Of a DNA stretch of 64,000 nt, positions 36,201-48,986 are shown piece after piece. Source of the DNA: Ursus arctos (Eukaryota; Chordata; Mammalia; Carnivora; Ursidae). The notes beneath the pieces are model-generated. The model was not told the origin of the DNA. It made no database searches and saw only the letters and a list, made by a program, of their open reading frames with translations. A program made the translations under genes and the position numbers. The stretch is from assembly GCF_023065955.2 (NCBI RefSeq), contig NW_026622770.1, positions 1 through 64,000 on the forward strand. Direction: 5' to 3'. How positions within the stretch are numbered: the stretch's first letter is position 1; every line of letters starts with the position of its first letter.

Positions 36201-39159
36201 TCATCCAAATAGTTTTCAGGCCTAGTTTCTCACTTTGAACTGAAATGAGCCTTCACCATCTCAGAGAAAGAAAGACCTATTCTGAGAGGGCACAAAGTGC
36301 AGTGTTATTTGGTGACTTGGTGATGAATGAATTGAAGTAGAGAAGTACAAAGACAGCTCTGATTGCAGGGGACGTGGCAGGAGCCAGAATCTGATTTTTC
36401 TTTAGCCCTAAATGGGGCCTTCAGTTCATTTCCCTGATGGTGTTCACAGTCTGTGCATTTATGGAAGCCATTCAAATCTAGGCCGCAAGTGTGCTGGGAG
36501 GAAAAACGGCAGAAATTCTGGACCTTGGCTACTGGTCTATGTATATACCTTTCCCATTTTAGGAAGCTGGAAAAGACACTTTATGAACTGGAGGCAACAA
36601 AGAATCAGCTGTCAGATGCCGAGGAAAATCTGAAAGTAACCAAAGAAGAAATAGACAAGTACAAGTGAGTTCAGACACCATACTAGCGGCTCCTGAAATC
36701 CTTGTTTACTTTGTATTTTTCACCTTTGTACAATGTCTAGACTCAACAAGTAATATAAACAAAAATTCAGGGGACATATCCAGAAAGAATTAACAGACCC
36801 AAAGAGATAAGTTTTAGAAAGAGCAAAACAACCATGTTAGTAAACATGTCCTGATAACCAGCGCTGGCCTGACTCTGTGGAAACTTGTTCCACGCCAGAG
36901 TCCCTGGTTGTGGTGTCAATGGTGGTCATCTTGAGGAAAGCAGTTTGTCGTAGGATGAATCCTACCCATAAACACGGTAGTGCCATCTGATGGCGCTGGT
37001 CTTTGCAACCCTGGCAAACGTGGCGAGGATAGAAGTTAAAGGAGAATAGAGCTTCATGACGAAAGATACTTGTCATGTGATAAATTAGGGAAAGATTGAA
37101 AACGGGTAAGGAAATTATATCAACTCTGAACCCTGCATGTGTGGAGAAATGAGTAAGGAAAGGATGTGACAATAGCTTTGATCCTGCTGTCCACGTATAG
37201 TCATGTGGAAGTGTTTCCTGTGTCAGGATCAATTGGATGAGGGGACAGATAACTGGAGGACGGCCACATGGGCCGATGATTTAAAATCACACCCAATATT
37301 GGGCTTTATCTGACGAAAGCAATTGTACCTGACAGACAACAGATCGGAAAGATGCAAGACCAGCTGCAGGAGGCAGAGCTCACCTTTGAACGCAAGGTAA
37401 CCTGAGCTGTGCCCCAACAGGCCCCTTAGCGCCTCCTGCAGGGGACGGAAGTGGCCCTTAGATCCCTGAACATGCGCTTTTGGTGTGTTGGCTTTTTCAG
37501 ATCGCAGTTCATGAAAAGAATGCTGTAGGGAATTGGGTAAGTGTTTTCTTTTCCCTGCTCTCCATTTGGGGCACAGTCTGGCACAACTGAAGATGGGTGG
37601 GTTTTTCTCCCGCAGATCAAGGCTCGGGTTTGGGAGCGGAAGATACAGCAGCAGAGAAGGGAGAACGCCTACATGATACACAGGTGTGCGAGTCTGATGT
37701 GCCTTTTTACGGGTGTTTTGAGGGGTGACAACTACACTGTTTGGTGTCCAGTAGAGGACGTGGTGATGTAATTCTTATAGATGTCTGCTCTTTCTCTGTA
37801 TTCAAGACTGCGCATGATGAAAGGACAGATGCTGCCTGAGGGATGCATGAGGCAGGAAGCGATGCTGGGAAGACCTGAGATGTGGAGCCCTCCACGGAGA
37901 GGTAGGGAGCGCGCTGTGAAACAGGGCAGCCTGACTTCTGCTGGGAAAGCACACGGTGTCCTTCCCATTCCTGTGGGTGGTCATTGTGTGTCCTGGAGAG
38001 AATCACAAGCAGTACCTACGGACAGCAGGTTGTCTGAAGGGGTGACAGGTGGGTGTTTTCCTCAGATTCCCCCAGGCAGCAGGGCACCTGTCCCTGTGAC
38101 AGGCGGAGCTCACGCCCGTCCCATCATTGCAGAACCTCCCCTGCCCCCCACCACCGCCCAACTGAAGAGATGGGCCTGGAGGAGTCATGAGCCCCAGCTT
38201 CCTTCCCACCTTGACTCAGTGGTAAAGAGTTTTTGAGAAAAGAAAAAGACTATTTGAAAAAAAGTCATTTATTTACTCTTTATGGAGGTTCCTTTATTTT
38301 GGTTTTCTTTGCAATCTGCAGTACTGCATTTATCAGTGAGATGTGTGCATTTTACTCCTGTAATGTTATCAGTATGATGTCACAGCTTTACTTCTCAATC
38401 TCCTATTGTTTCTTTGCTCCCGACTATACGATCAGTCTACTCCATTTCTTCTGTTAAATATTTCCATAATAGTCAGTCACACATGCTAGGCCTCATCTGT
38501 AGACTGAAAGATTGAACCATGAGCCTGTGGCTTGAGGAAGAATGCATGCTGTTCATTTTGAGGGTTTATTCATTCGTAGTTGGTTTCCCCGGAGCAGTCT
38601 ACTGCTGTTTCTTTAGCTATGAAAGCACCTGAAGCAGATGGAGGACGGTGGTCCCTTCCTCGAGGGGGAGGGGCAGGTGTCCCCCTTGTCATCAGGGGTC
38701 AGCAGAGACATGAGGGAAATGCTCTGTGTCTAGGAAGGGACCCGAAAGAGGGAGAAGGTGGGACGTGGTGGGGGAGGGTTTGGAGGGTTGGGTTGAATTC
38801 TGCACAATTACAGTCTGAATAAACTTCCATGCATTCTAGGGCATTGGTCTGATGCTGAAGCTGATGGGGCACCCATGAGGAACAACGGCACTGAGCCTAA
38901 TAGACACCCTGGGATGTACAAGGTAACTACCGTGGCCTTTTCCACTTTTTCCAGAAACTTCCGATTTTGAGCAACACCGTGTCCTGGCCTTGTGTCTGTT
39001 GGGTGGGTCGTCCAGTTTGTCTGTGGCGTCGTTCACCTCTCAAAATACAAGCGGCTCACCCAGGGGCTGACAGGCTTCTCCGTTACAAATCATCATCTTT
39101 GGGGGCCTCTCCCAAAGCCACAGGTGGTTACAGGTGAAGGATGGCAGAACACTGTGTGT

Positions 39160-39200
<41 letters not shown>

Positions 39201-39221
39201 GGATGGCAGAACACTGTGTGT

Positions 39222-39265
<44 letters not shown>

Positions 39266-42200
39266 CCCTGCTCACCCATAGCGCACAACGGGGAAATAAC
39301 TCAAGGAACATGACAGCTCACTGCACACTGAAGTCTCTGGGCTGCCTGACTCCCATCGGGGTAGGTTTAGGTGCGATAGGTATTGTGTTCGTATTGCAGT
39401 TAGATAATTAACCTGTGACAAGGTCTGTGGTCATCCTCACGACTGGAAACCAGGGGAAGCTCTCCGTCGACTTTTTATTATCTGCTATGCGGTTTGGAAT
39501 GTGCTTAGATAGGCCATGTTTCGTAAGTCATCCCTGTTTTACTTCTGCTGGTAAACGTGCTATACAGAATCCCTCTCCTTGTACCCTTTCCACAACTATT
39601 TTGCATGATCAAAGCTGTTAGTGTCGTGTCGCAAAACACACTGTGACACACACTTTCTGAAGGGGGGATGTTAGCGATTATCTGCATGACCGGTGCCCCA
39701 CAAGCCCTTCGGTTGGGCTTCTAGGAGCAGGTCGTTTGGTCCTAAGTCACAGTGAGAGCAGGTTTCTTCTCTCATCACACGTTCTCGAGTTTTCCATCGG
39801 AAAGCATATACAGTTTTGTGGATTCTCTAACTTATGCTTCCCATCTGAATTTCCTATTGGACAAAATTACTCTGGAACTCAGTGTGCTGAAATGTCCGAG
39901 TGACTGTGTTTTAAGATAAGCACAGCTGCTGAGTTATAGAAGGGTTATTGGTATCACGTTCCTTTTGGAAAACACTTTTCCAATTCCCCTGTCAGATCAC
40001 AGGCCCCTAATTCCTCAAGTGTGTTTGTGGCCATGGCCAGAAACTGCAGAGAGCAGAAGACCCTTGTGTCAGGAAGTGAGGCAGCGTGGGGACAGTCAGG
40101 GGCTTGCAGGCAAAGGATTCACCTCGAGTGGCTCGGATTCCTGAGAAGAAAGGGCAGTTTCATCACATTCTCTCTCTTGTTAACAAACCAAAATATTCTG
40201 TGTGGTTGAGGAGGAAAGATGAAGTGTTGTCCAGGATCCCGATGCCTCCGTGTCTGGAGTGTCCTGCCTTCACTAGTTTGCCATGCTCCTTTTTCATCTT
40301 TGAAGATGCTACTTCTTGCTAGTGACCATTGGCAGACATGGTTAGTGATGTTTGGTGACAGTAGGTTATTCCTGTAATATCCATTCCCCTCTCCCCCCTT
40401 GTTATAGTTGGCAGCAGTGGGGAGGGGTCAAGTGCTCTAGCACGGATGCGGCTCTGCTGGAACGTGGTATCGGAGAAGGAGGCAGATGCTGAGAGCTCTT
40501 TCTTTGGGTTTCATCTCTTGGTGTTACAACTTCTGTCTGTCTCACCAAACTATTTTCCTGTCTGTCTGCAGGTGGGTCCGGATGTGAGAGGGTTTCCTCG
40601 GCCCACCTGCATGCCCTGCCCTATGGACCAAACTTTACCAGGCTTCATTGGCTGTGGGCCACCTCAGCCTCCTCCACCTTGGTCGACATGCGGGCCTCCC
40701 CTGCCCCTCGTTCCGCCACCATGTGGTAAGATGATCTGGATTGCATGATGTGAGTTGTAGCGCGTATTCATCGTGTGACTACATGTGTCGGTGGAGAAGA
40801 TGTAGAGGAGGTACCACGAGGCTTTGCAATGCAAGGATCAACCTGAGTGAGGACACAGGAACATTCCTCAACTTTCTGTGGACATCCATTTCGTGGACTG
40901 TCTCGTTTGACCATACAGAACTGGGCAGCAGGGGTCTGCCATTGAGAAGAAGTGTGACATTGTGCAATAGACAGACATAAAAGCATTGCCCAGGTGCCCT
41001 GCACAGACATGATGTTTTGGGCTCTGGGTTTAATGGAGCACAGTCTTTACATCACCTGCATGTGTGGAGGCCCCAGTTGTCCAGCGTTATTGATTAGTTC
41101 TGAAATCATCTCCACTGTGCGGAGTGGTCACATCCCCAAGGGTGAGGGACTGGTCTCTCCTTTGTCCACAGAGGTCAGCGGAGACCTGTGAGAAACGCTC
41201 TGCATCTGGAAGGGACCTGAGAGTGGGAGAGTAGAACAGGCTGGGGCAGGTGTAGAGCTTTGGCTTGAATCTTGCGTGGCCAACACCCGTCTGAATCCAC
41301 CTCTGTCTCTTCTAGGGCCTCGGTCCAATTCAGAAACCTGTGGCGCTCAAGGGGACAAAGGTGGTACCGTGCCCAAGAAGGACCCAGAGAAGGACAAGGT
41401 AAATACGGTGGCTGTTTCCAGTTGTAACCATTTCTGGAATCCTGTTCCTGTCTGGGCAGCACCGTGTCCTGGCCTTGTGTCTGTTGGGTGGGTCATCCAG
41501 TTTGTCTGTGGCGTCGTTCACCTCTCAAATACAAGCAGTTCACGCAGGGGCTGACAGGCTTCTCCGTTACAAATCATCATCTTTGGGGGCCTCTCCCAAA
41601 GCCACAGGTGGTTAGCGGTGAAGGATGGCAGAACACTCACTGTGTGTGTGTCTTGTGTGTGTTTGTGTGTGTGTGTGTGTGCGTGTTTGTGTACCCCTGC
41701 TCACCCATAGCGCACGTGGGGGAAATAACTCAAGGAAGGTGACAGCTCACTGCACACTGAAGTCTCTGGGCTGCCTGATTCCCACTGGGGTATGTACAGG
41801 TGCGATACCTATTGTGTTCGTATTGCGGTTAGATGATTAACCTGTGACAAGGTCTGTGGTCATCCTCACGACTGGAAACTAGGGGAAGCTCTCCGTGCAT
41901 TTTTTATTATCTGCTTTGCGGTTTGGAATGTGCTTAGATAGGCCATGTTTCGTAAGTCATCCCTGTTTTACTTCTGCTGGTAAACGTGCTATACAGAATC
42001 CCTCTCCTTGTACCCTTTCCACAACTATTTTGCATGATCAGAGCTGTTAGTGTCGTGTCGCCAAACACACTGTGACACACACTTTTGAAGGGGGGATGTT
42101 TGCGATTATCTGCATGACCGGTGCCCCACAAGCCCTTCGGTTGGGCTTCTAGGAGCAGGTCGTTTGGTCCGAAGTCACAGTGAGAGCAGGTTTCTTCTCT

Positions 42201-44084
42201 CATCACACGTTCTCGAGTTTTCCATCGGAAAGCATATACAGTTTTGTGGATTCTCTAACTTATGCTTCCCATCTTAATTTCCTATTGGACAAAATTACTC
42301 TGGAACTCAGTGTGCTGAAATGTCCGAGTGACTGTGTTTTAAGATAAGCACAGCTGCTGAGTTATAGAAGGGTTATTGGTATCACGTTCCTTTTGGAAAA
42401 TACTTTTCCAATTCCCCTGTCAGATCACAGGCCCCTAATTCCTCAAGTGTGTTTGTGGCCATGGCCAGAAACTGCAGAGAGCAGAAGACCCTTGTGTCAG
42501 GAAGTGAGGCAGCGTGGGGACAGTCAGGGGCTTGCAGGCAAAGGATTCACCTCGAGTGGCTCGGATTCCTGAGAAGAAAGGGCAGTTTCATCACATTCTC
42601 TCTCTTGCTAACAAACCAAAATATTCTGTGTGGTTGAGGAGGAAAGATGAAGTGTTGTCCAGGATCCCGATGCCTCCGTGTCTGGAGTGTCCTGCCTTCA
42701 CTAGTTTGCCATGCTCCTTTTTCATCTTTGAAGATGCTACTTCTTGCTAGTGACCATTGGCAGACATGGGTAGTGATGTTTGGTGACAGTAGGTTATTCC
42801 TGTAATATCCATTCCCCTCTCCCCCCTTGTTATAGTTGGCAGCAGTGGGGAGGGGTCAAGTTCTCTAGCACGGATGCGGCTCTGCTGGAACGTGGTATTG
42901 GAGAAGGAGGCAGATGCTGAGAGCTCTTTCTCTGGGTTTCATCTCTTGGTGTTACAACTTCTGTCTGTCTCACCAAACTATTTTCCTGTCTGTCTGCAGG
43001 TGGGTCCGGATGTGAGAGGGTTTCCTCGGCCCACCTGCATGCCCTGCCCTATGGACCAAACTTTACCAGGCTTCATTGGCTGTGGGCCACCTCAGCCTCC
43101 TCCACCTTGGTCGACATGCGGGCCTCCCCTGCCCCTCGTTCCGCCACCATGTGGTAAGATGATCTGGATTGCATGATGTGAGTTGTAGCGCGTATTCATC
43201 GTGTGACTACATGTGTCGGTGGAGAAGATGTAGAGGAGGTACCACGAGGCTTTGCAATGCAAGGATCAACCTGAGTGAGGACACAGGAACATTCCTCAAC
43301 TTTCTGTGGACATCCATTTCGTGGACTGTCTCGTTTGACCATACAGAACTGGGCAGCAGGGGTCTGCCATTGAGAAGAAGTGTGACATTGTGCAATAGAC
43401 AGACATAAAAGCATTGCCCAGGTGCCCTGCACAGACATGATGTTTTGGGCTCTGGGTTTAATGGAGCACAGTCTTTACATCACCTGCATGTGTGGAGGCC
43501 CCAGTTGTCCAGCGTTATTGATTAGTTCTGAAATCATCTCCACTGTGCGGAGTGGTCATATCCCCAAGGGTGAGGGACTGGTCTCTCCTTTGTCCACAGA
43601 GGTCAGCGGAGACCTGTGAGAAACGCTCTGCATCTGGAAGGGACCTGAGAGTGGGAGAGTAGAACAGGCTGGGGCAGGTGTAGAGCTTTGGCTTGAATCT
43701 TGCGTGGCCAACACCCGTCTGAATCCACCTCTGTCTCTTCTAGGGCCTCGGTCCAATTCAGAAACCTGTGGCGCTCAAGGGGACAAAGGTGGCACCGTGC
43801 CCAAGAAGGACCCAGAGAAGGACAAGGTAAATACGGTGGCTGTTTCCAGTTGTAACCATTTCTGGAATCCTGTTCCTGTCTGGGCAGCACCGTGTCCTGG
43901 CCTTGTGTCTGTTGGGTGGGTCATCCAGTTTGTCTGTGGCGTCGTTCACCTCTCAAATACAAGCAGTTCACGCAGGGGCTGACAGGCTTCTCCGTTACAA
44001 ATCATCATCTTTGGGGGCCTCTCCCAAAGCCACAGGTGGTTAGCGGTGAAGGATGGCAGAACACTCACTGTGTGTGTGTCTTGT

Positions 44085-44125
<41 letters not shown>

Positions 44126-46520
44126 TGTACCCCTGCTCACCCATAGCGCACGTGGGGGAAATAACTCAAGGAAGCTGACAGCTCACTGCACACTGAAGTC
44201 TCTGGGCTGCCTGATTCCCACTGGGGTATGTACAGGTGCGATACCTATTGTGTTCGTATTGCGGTTAGATGATTAACCTGTGACAAGGTCTGTGGTCATC
44301 CTCACAACTGGAAACTAGGGGAAGCTCTCCGTGCATTTTTTATTATCTGCTTTGCGGTTTGGAATGTGCTTAGATAGGCCATGTTTCGTAAGTCATCCCT
44401 GTTTTACTTCTGCTGGTAAACGTGCTATACAGAATCCCTCTCCTTGTACCCTTTCCACAACTATTTTGCATGATCAGAGCTGTTAGTGTCGTGTCGCCAA
44501 ACACACTGTGACACACACTTTTGAAGGGGGGATGTTTGCGATTATCTGCATGACCGGTGCCCCACAAGCCCTTCGGTTGGGCTTCTAGGAGCAGGTCGTT
44601 TAGTCCGAAGTCACAGTGAGAGCAGGTTTCTTCTCTCATCACACGTTCTCGAGTTTTCCATCGGAAAGCATATACAGTTTTGTGGATTCTCTAACTTATG
44701 CTTCCCATCTTAATTTCCTATTGGACAAAATTACTCTGGAACTCAGTGTGCTGAAATGTCCGAGTGACTGTGTTTTAAGATAAGCACAGCTGCTGAGTTA
44801 TAGAAGGGTTATTGGTATTACGTTCCTTTTGGAAAACACTTTTCCAATTCCCCTGTCAGATCACAGGCCCCTAATTCCTCAAGTGTGTTTGTGGCCATGG
44901 CCAGAAACTGCAGAGAGCAGAAGACCCTTGTGTCAGGAAGTGAGGCAGCGTGGGGACAGTCAGGGGCTTGCAGGCAAAGGATTCACCTCGAGTGGCTCGG
45001 ATTCCTGAGAAGAAAGGGCAGTTTCATCACATTCTCTCTCTTGTTAACAAACCAAAATATTCTGTGTGGTTGAGGAGGAAAGATGAAGTGTTGTCCAGGA
45101 TCCCGATGCCTCCGTGTCTGGAGTGTCCTGCCTTCACTAGTTTGCCATGCTCCTTTTTCATCTTTGAAGATGCTACTTCTTGCTAATGACCATTGGCAGA
45201 CATGGTTAGTGATGTTTGGTGACAGTAGGTTATTCCTGTAATATCCATTCCCCTCTCCCCCCTTGTTATAGTTGGCAGCAGTGGGGAGGGGTCAAGTTCT
45301 CTAGCACGGATGCGGCTCTGCTGGAACGTGGTATTGGAGAAGGAGGCAGATGCTGAGAGCTCTTTCTCTGGGTTTCATCTCTTGGTGTTACAACTTCTGT
45401 CTGTCTCACCAAACTATTTTCCTGTCTGTCTGCAGGTGGGTCCGGATGTGAGAGGGTTTCCTCGGCCCACCTGCATGCCCTGCCCTATGGACCAAACTTT
45501 ACCAGGCTTCATTGGCTGTGGGCCACCTCAGCCTCCTCCACCTTGGTCGACATGCGGGCCTCCCCTGCCCCTCGTTCCGCCACCATGTGGTAAGATGATC
45601 TGGATTGCATGATGTGAGTTGTAGCGCGTATTCATCGTGTGACTACATGTGTCGGTGGAGAAGATGTAGAGGAGGTACCACGAGGCTTTGCAATGCAAGG
45701 ATCAACCTGAGTGAGGACACAGGAACATTCCTCAACTTTCTGTGGACATCCATTTCGTGGACTGTCTCGTTTCACCATACAGAACTGGGCAGCAGGGGTC
45801 TGCCATTGAGAAGAAGTGTGACATTGTGCAATAGACAGACATAAAAGCATTGCCCAGGTGCCCTGCACAGACATGATGTTTTGGGCTCTGGGTTTAATGG
45901 AGCACAGTCTTTACATCACCTGCATGTGTGGAGGCCCCAGTTGTCCAGCGTTATTGATTAGTTCTGAAATCATCTCCACTGTGCGGAGTGGTCATATCCC
46001 CAAGGGTGAGGGACTGGTCTCTCCTTTGTCCACAGAGGTCAGCGGAGACCTGTGAGAAACGCTCTGCATCTGGAAGGGACCTGAGAGTGGGAGAGTAGAA
46101 CAGGCTGGGGCAGGTGTAGAGCTTTGGCTTGAATCTTGCGTGGCCAACACCCGTCTGAATCCACCTCTGTCTCTTCTAGGGCCTCGGTCCAATTCAGAAA
46201 CCTGTGGCGCTCAAGGGGACAAAGGTGGCACCGTGCCCAAGAAGGACCCAGAGAAGGACAAGGTAAATACGGTGGCTGTTTCCAGTTGTAACCATTTCTG
46301 GAATCCTGTTCCTGTCTGGGCAGCACCGTGTCCTGGCCTTGTGTCTGTTGGGTGGGTCATCCAGTTTGTCTGTGGCGTCGTTCACCTCTCAAATACAAGC
46401 AGTTCACGCAGGGGCTGACAGGCTTCTCCGTTACAAATCATCATCTTTGGGGGCCTCTCCCAAAGCCACAGGTGGTTAGCGGTGAAGGATGGCAGAACAC
46501 TCACTGTGTGTGTGTCTTGT

Positions 46521-46559
<39 letters not shown>

Positions 46560-48954
46560 TGTACCCCTGCTCACCCATAGCGCACGTGGGGGAAATAACT
46601 CAAGGAAGCTGACAGCTCACTGCACACTGAAGTCTCTGGGCTGCCTGATTCCCACTGGGGTATGTACAGGTGCGATACCTATTGTGTTCGTATTGCGGTT
46701 AGATGATTAACCTGTGACAAGGTCTGTGGTCATCCTCACGACTGGAAACTAGGGGAAGCTCTCCGTGCATTTTTTATTATCTGCTTTGCGGTTTGGAATG
46801 TGCTTAGATAGGCCATGTTTCGTAAGTCATCCCTGTTTTACTTCTGCTGGTAAACGTGCTATACAGAATCCCTCTCCTTGTACCCTTTCCACAACTATTT
46901 TGCATGATCAGAGCTGTTAGTGTCGTGTCGCCAAACACACTGTGACACACACTTTTGAAGGGGGGATGTTTGCGATTATCTGCATGACCGGTGCCCCACA
47001 AGCCCTTCGGTTGGGCTTCTAGGAGCAGGTCGTTTGGTCCGAAGTCACAGTGAGAGCAGGTTTCTTCTCTCATCACACGTTCTCGAGTTTTCCATCGGAA
47101 AGCATATACAGTTTTGTGGATTCTCTAACTTATGCTTCCAATCTTAATTTCCTATTGGACAAAATTACTCTGGAACTCAGTGTGCTGAAATGTCCGAGTG
47201 ACTGTGTTTTAAGATAAGCACAGCTGCTGAGTTATAGAAGGGTTATTGGTATTACGTTCCTTTTGGAAAACACTTTTCCAATTCCCCTGTCAGATCACAG
47301 GCCCCTAATTCCTCAAGTGTGTTTGTGGCCATGGCCAGAAACTGCAGAGAGCAGAAGACCCTTGTGTCAGGAAGTGAGGCAGCGTGGGGACAGTCAGGGG
47401 CTTGCAGGCAAAGGATTCACCTCGAGTGGCTCGGATTCCTGAGAAGAAAGGGCAGTTTCATCACATTCTCTCTCTTGTTAACAAGCCAAAATATTCTGTG
47501 TGGTTGAGGAGGAAAGATGAAGTGTTGTCCAGGATCCCGATGCCTCCGTGTCTGGAGTGTCCTGCCTTCACTAGTTTGCCATGCTCCTTTTTCATCTTTG
47601 AAGATGCTACTTCTTGCTAGTGACCATTGGCAGACATGGTTAGTGATGTTTGGTGACAGTAGGTTATTCCTGTAATATCCATTCCCCTCTCCCCCCTTGT
47701 TATAGTTGGCAGCAGTGGGGAGGGGTCAAGTTCTCTAGCACGGATGCGGCTCTGCTGGAACGTGGTATTGGAGAAGGAGGCAGATGCTGAGAGCTCTTTC
47801 TCTGGGTTTCATCTCTTGGTGTTACAACTTCTGTCTGTCTCACCAAACTATTTTCCTGTCTGTCTGCAGGTGGGTCCGGATGTGAGAGGGTTTCCTCGGC
47901 CCACCTGCATGCCCTGCCCTATGGACCAAACTTTACCAGGCTTCATTGGCTGTGGGCCACCTCAGCCTCCTCCACCTTGGTCGACATGCGGGCCTCCCCT
48001 GCCCCTCGTTCCGCCACCATGTGGTAAGATGATCTGGATTGCATGATGTGAGTTGTAGCGCGTATTCATCGTGTGACTACATGTGTCGGTGGAGAAGATG
48101 TAGAGGAGGTACCACGAGGCTTTGCAATGCAAGGATCAACCTGAGTGAGGACACAGGAACATTCCTCAACTTTCTGTGGACATCCATTTCGTGGACTGTC
48201 TCGTTTGACCATACAGAACTGGGCAGCAGGGGTCTGCCATTGAGAAGAAGTGTGACATTGTGCAATAGACAGACATAAAAGCATTGCCCAGGCGCCCTGC
48301 ACAGACATGATGTTTTGGGCTCTGGGCTTAATGGAGCACAGTCTTTACATCACCTGCATGTGTGGAGGCCCCAGTTGTCCAGCGTTATTGATTAGTTCTG
48401 AAATCATCTCCACTGTGCGGAGTGGTCATATCCCCAAGGGTGAGGGACTGGTCTCTCCTTTGTCCACAGAGGTCAGCGGAGACCTGTGAGAAACGCTCTG
48501 CATCTGGAAGGGACCTGAGAGTGGGAGAGTAGAACAGGCTGGGGCAGGTGTAGAGCTTTGGCTTGAATCTTGCGTGGCCAACACCCGTCTGAATCCACCT
48601 CTGTCTCTTCTAGGGCCTCGGTCCAATTCAGAAACCTGTGGCGCTCAAGGGGACAAAGGTGGCACCGTGCCCAAGAAGGACCCAGAGAAGGACAAGGTAA
48701 ATACGGTGGCTGTTTCCAGTTGTAACCATTTCTGGAATCCTGTTCCTGTCTGGGCAGCACCGTGTCCTGGCCTTGTGTCTGTTGGGTGGGTCATCCAGTT
48801 TGTCTGTGGCGTCGTTCACCTCTCAAATACAAGCAGTTCACGCAGGGGCTGACAGGCTTCTCCGTTACAAATCATCATCTTTGGGGGCCTCTCCCAAAGC
48901 CACAGGTGGTTAGCGGTGAAGGATGGCAGAACACTCACTGTGTGTGTGTCTTGT

Positions 48955-48986
<32 letters not shown>

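Noticed and set aside
39022..39411. ORFs with Cys-Val or Thr-His repeats at the start of each unit
   Set aside because: They translate the (GT)n or (AC)n microsatellite and flanking intron, and vary with tract length.
40741..40980. 79-codon plus-strand ORF (and overlapping minus-strand ORF) after exon A in each unit
   Set aside because: It lies in the A-B intron behind a strong donor; no homology recognised.
41175..41462. 95-codon minus-strand ORF recurring in every unit, beginning MLPRQEQDS
   Set aside because: It overlaps exon B in antisense and recurs only because the unit is repeated; no promoter, splice or family support.
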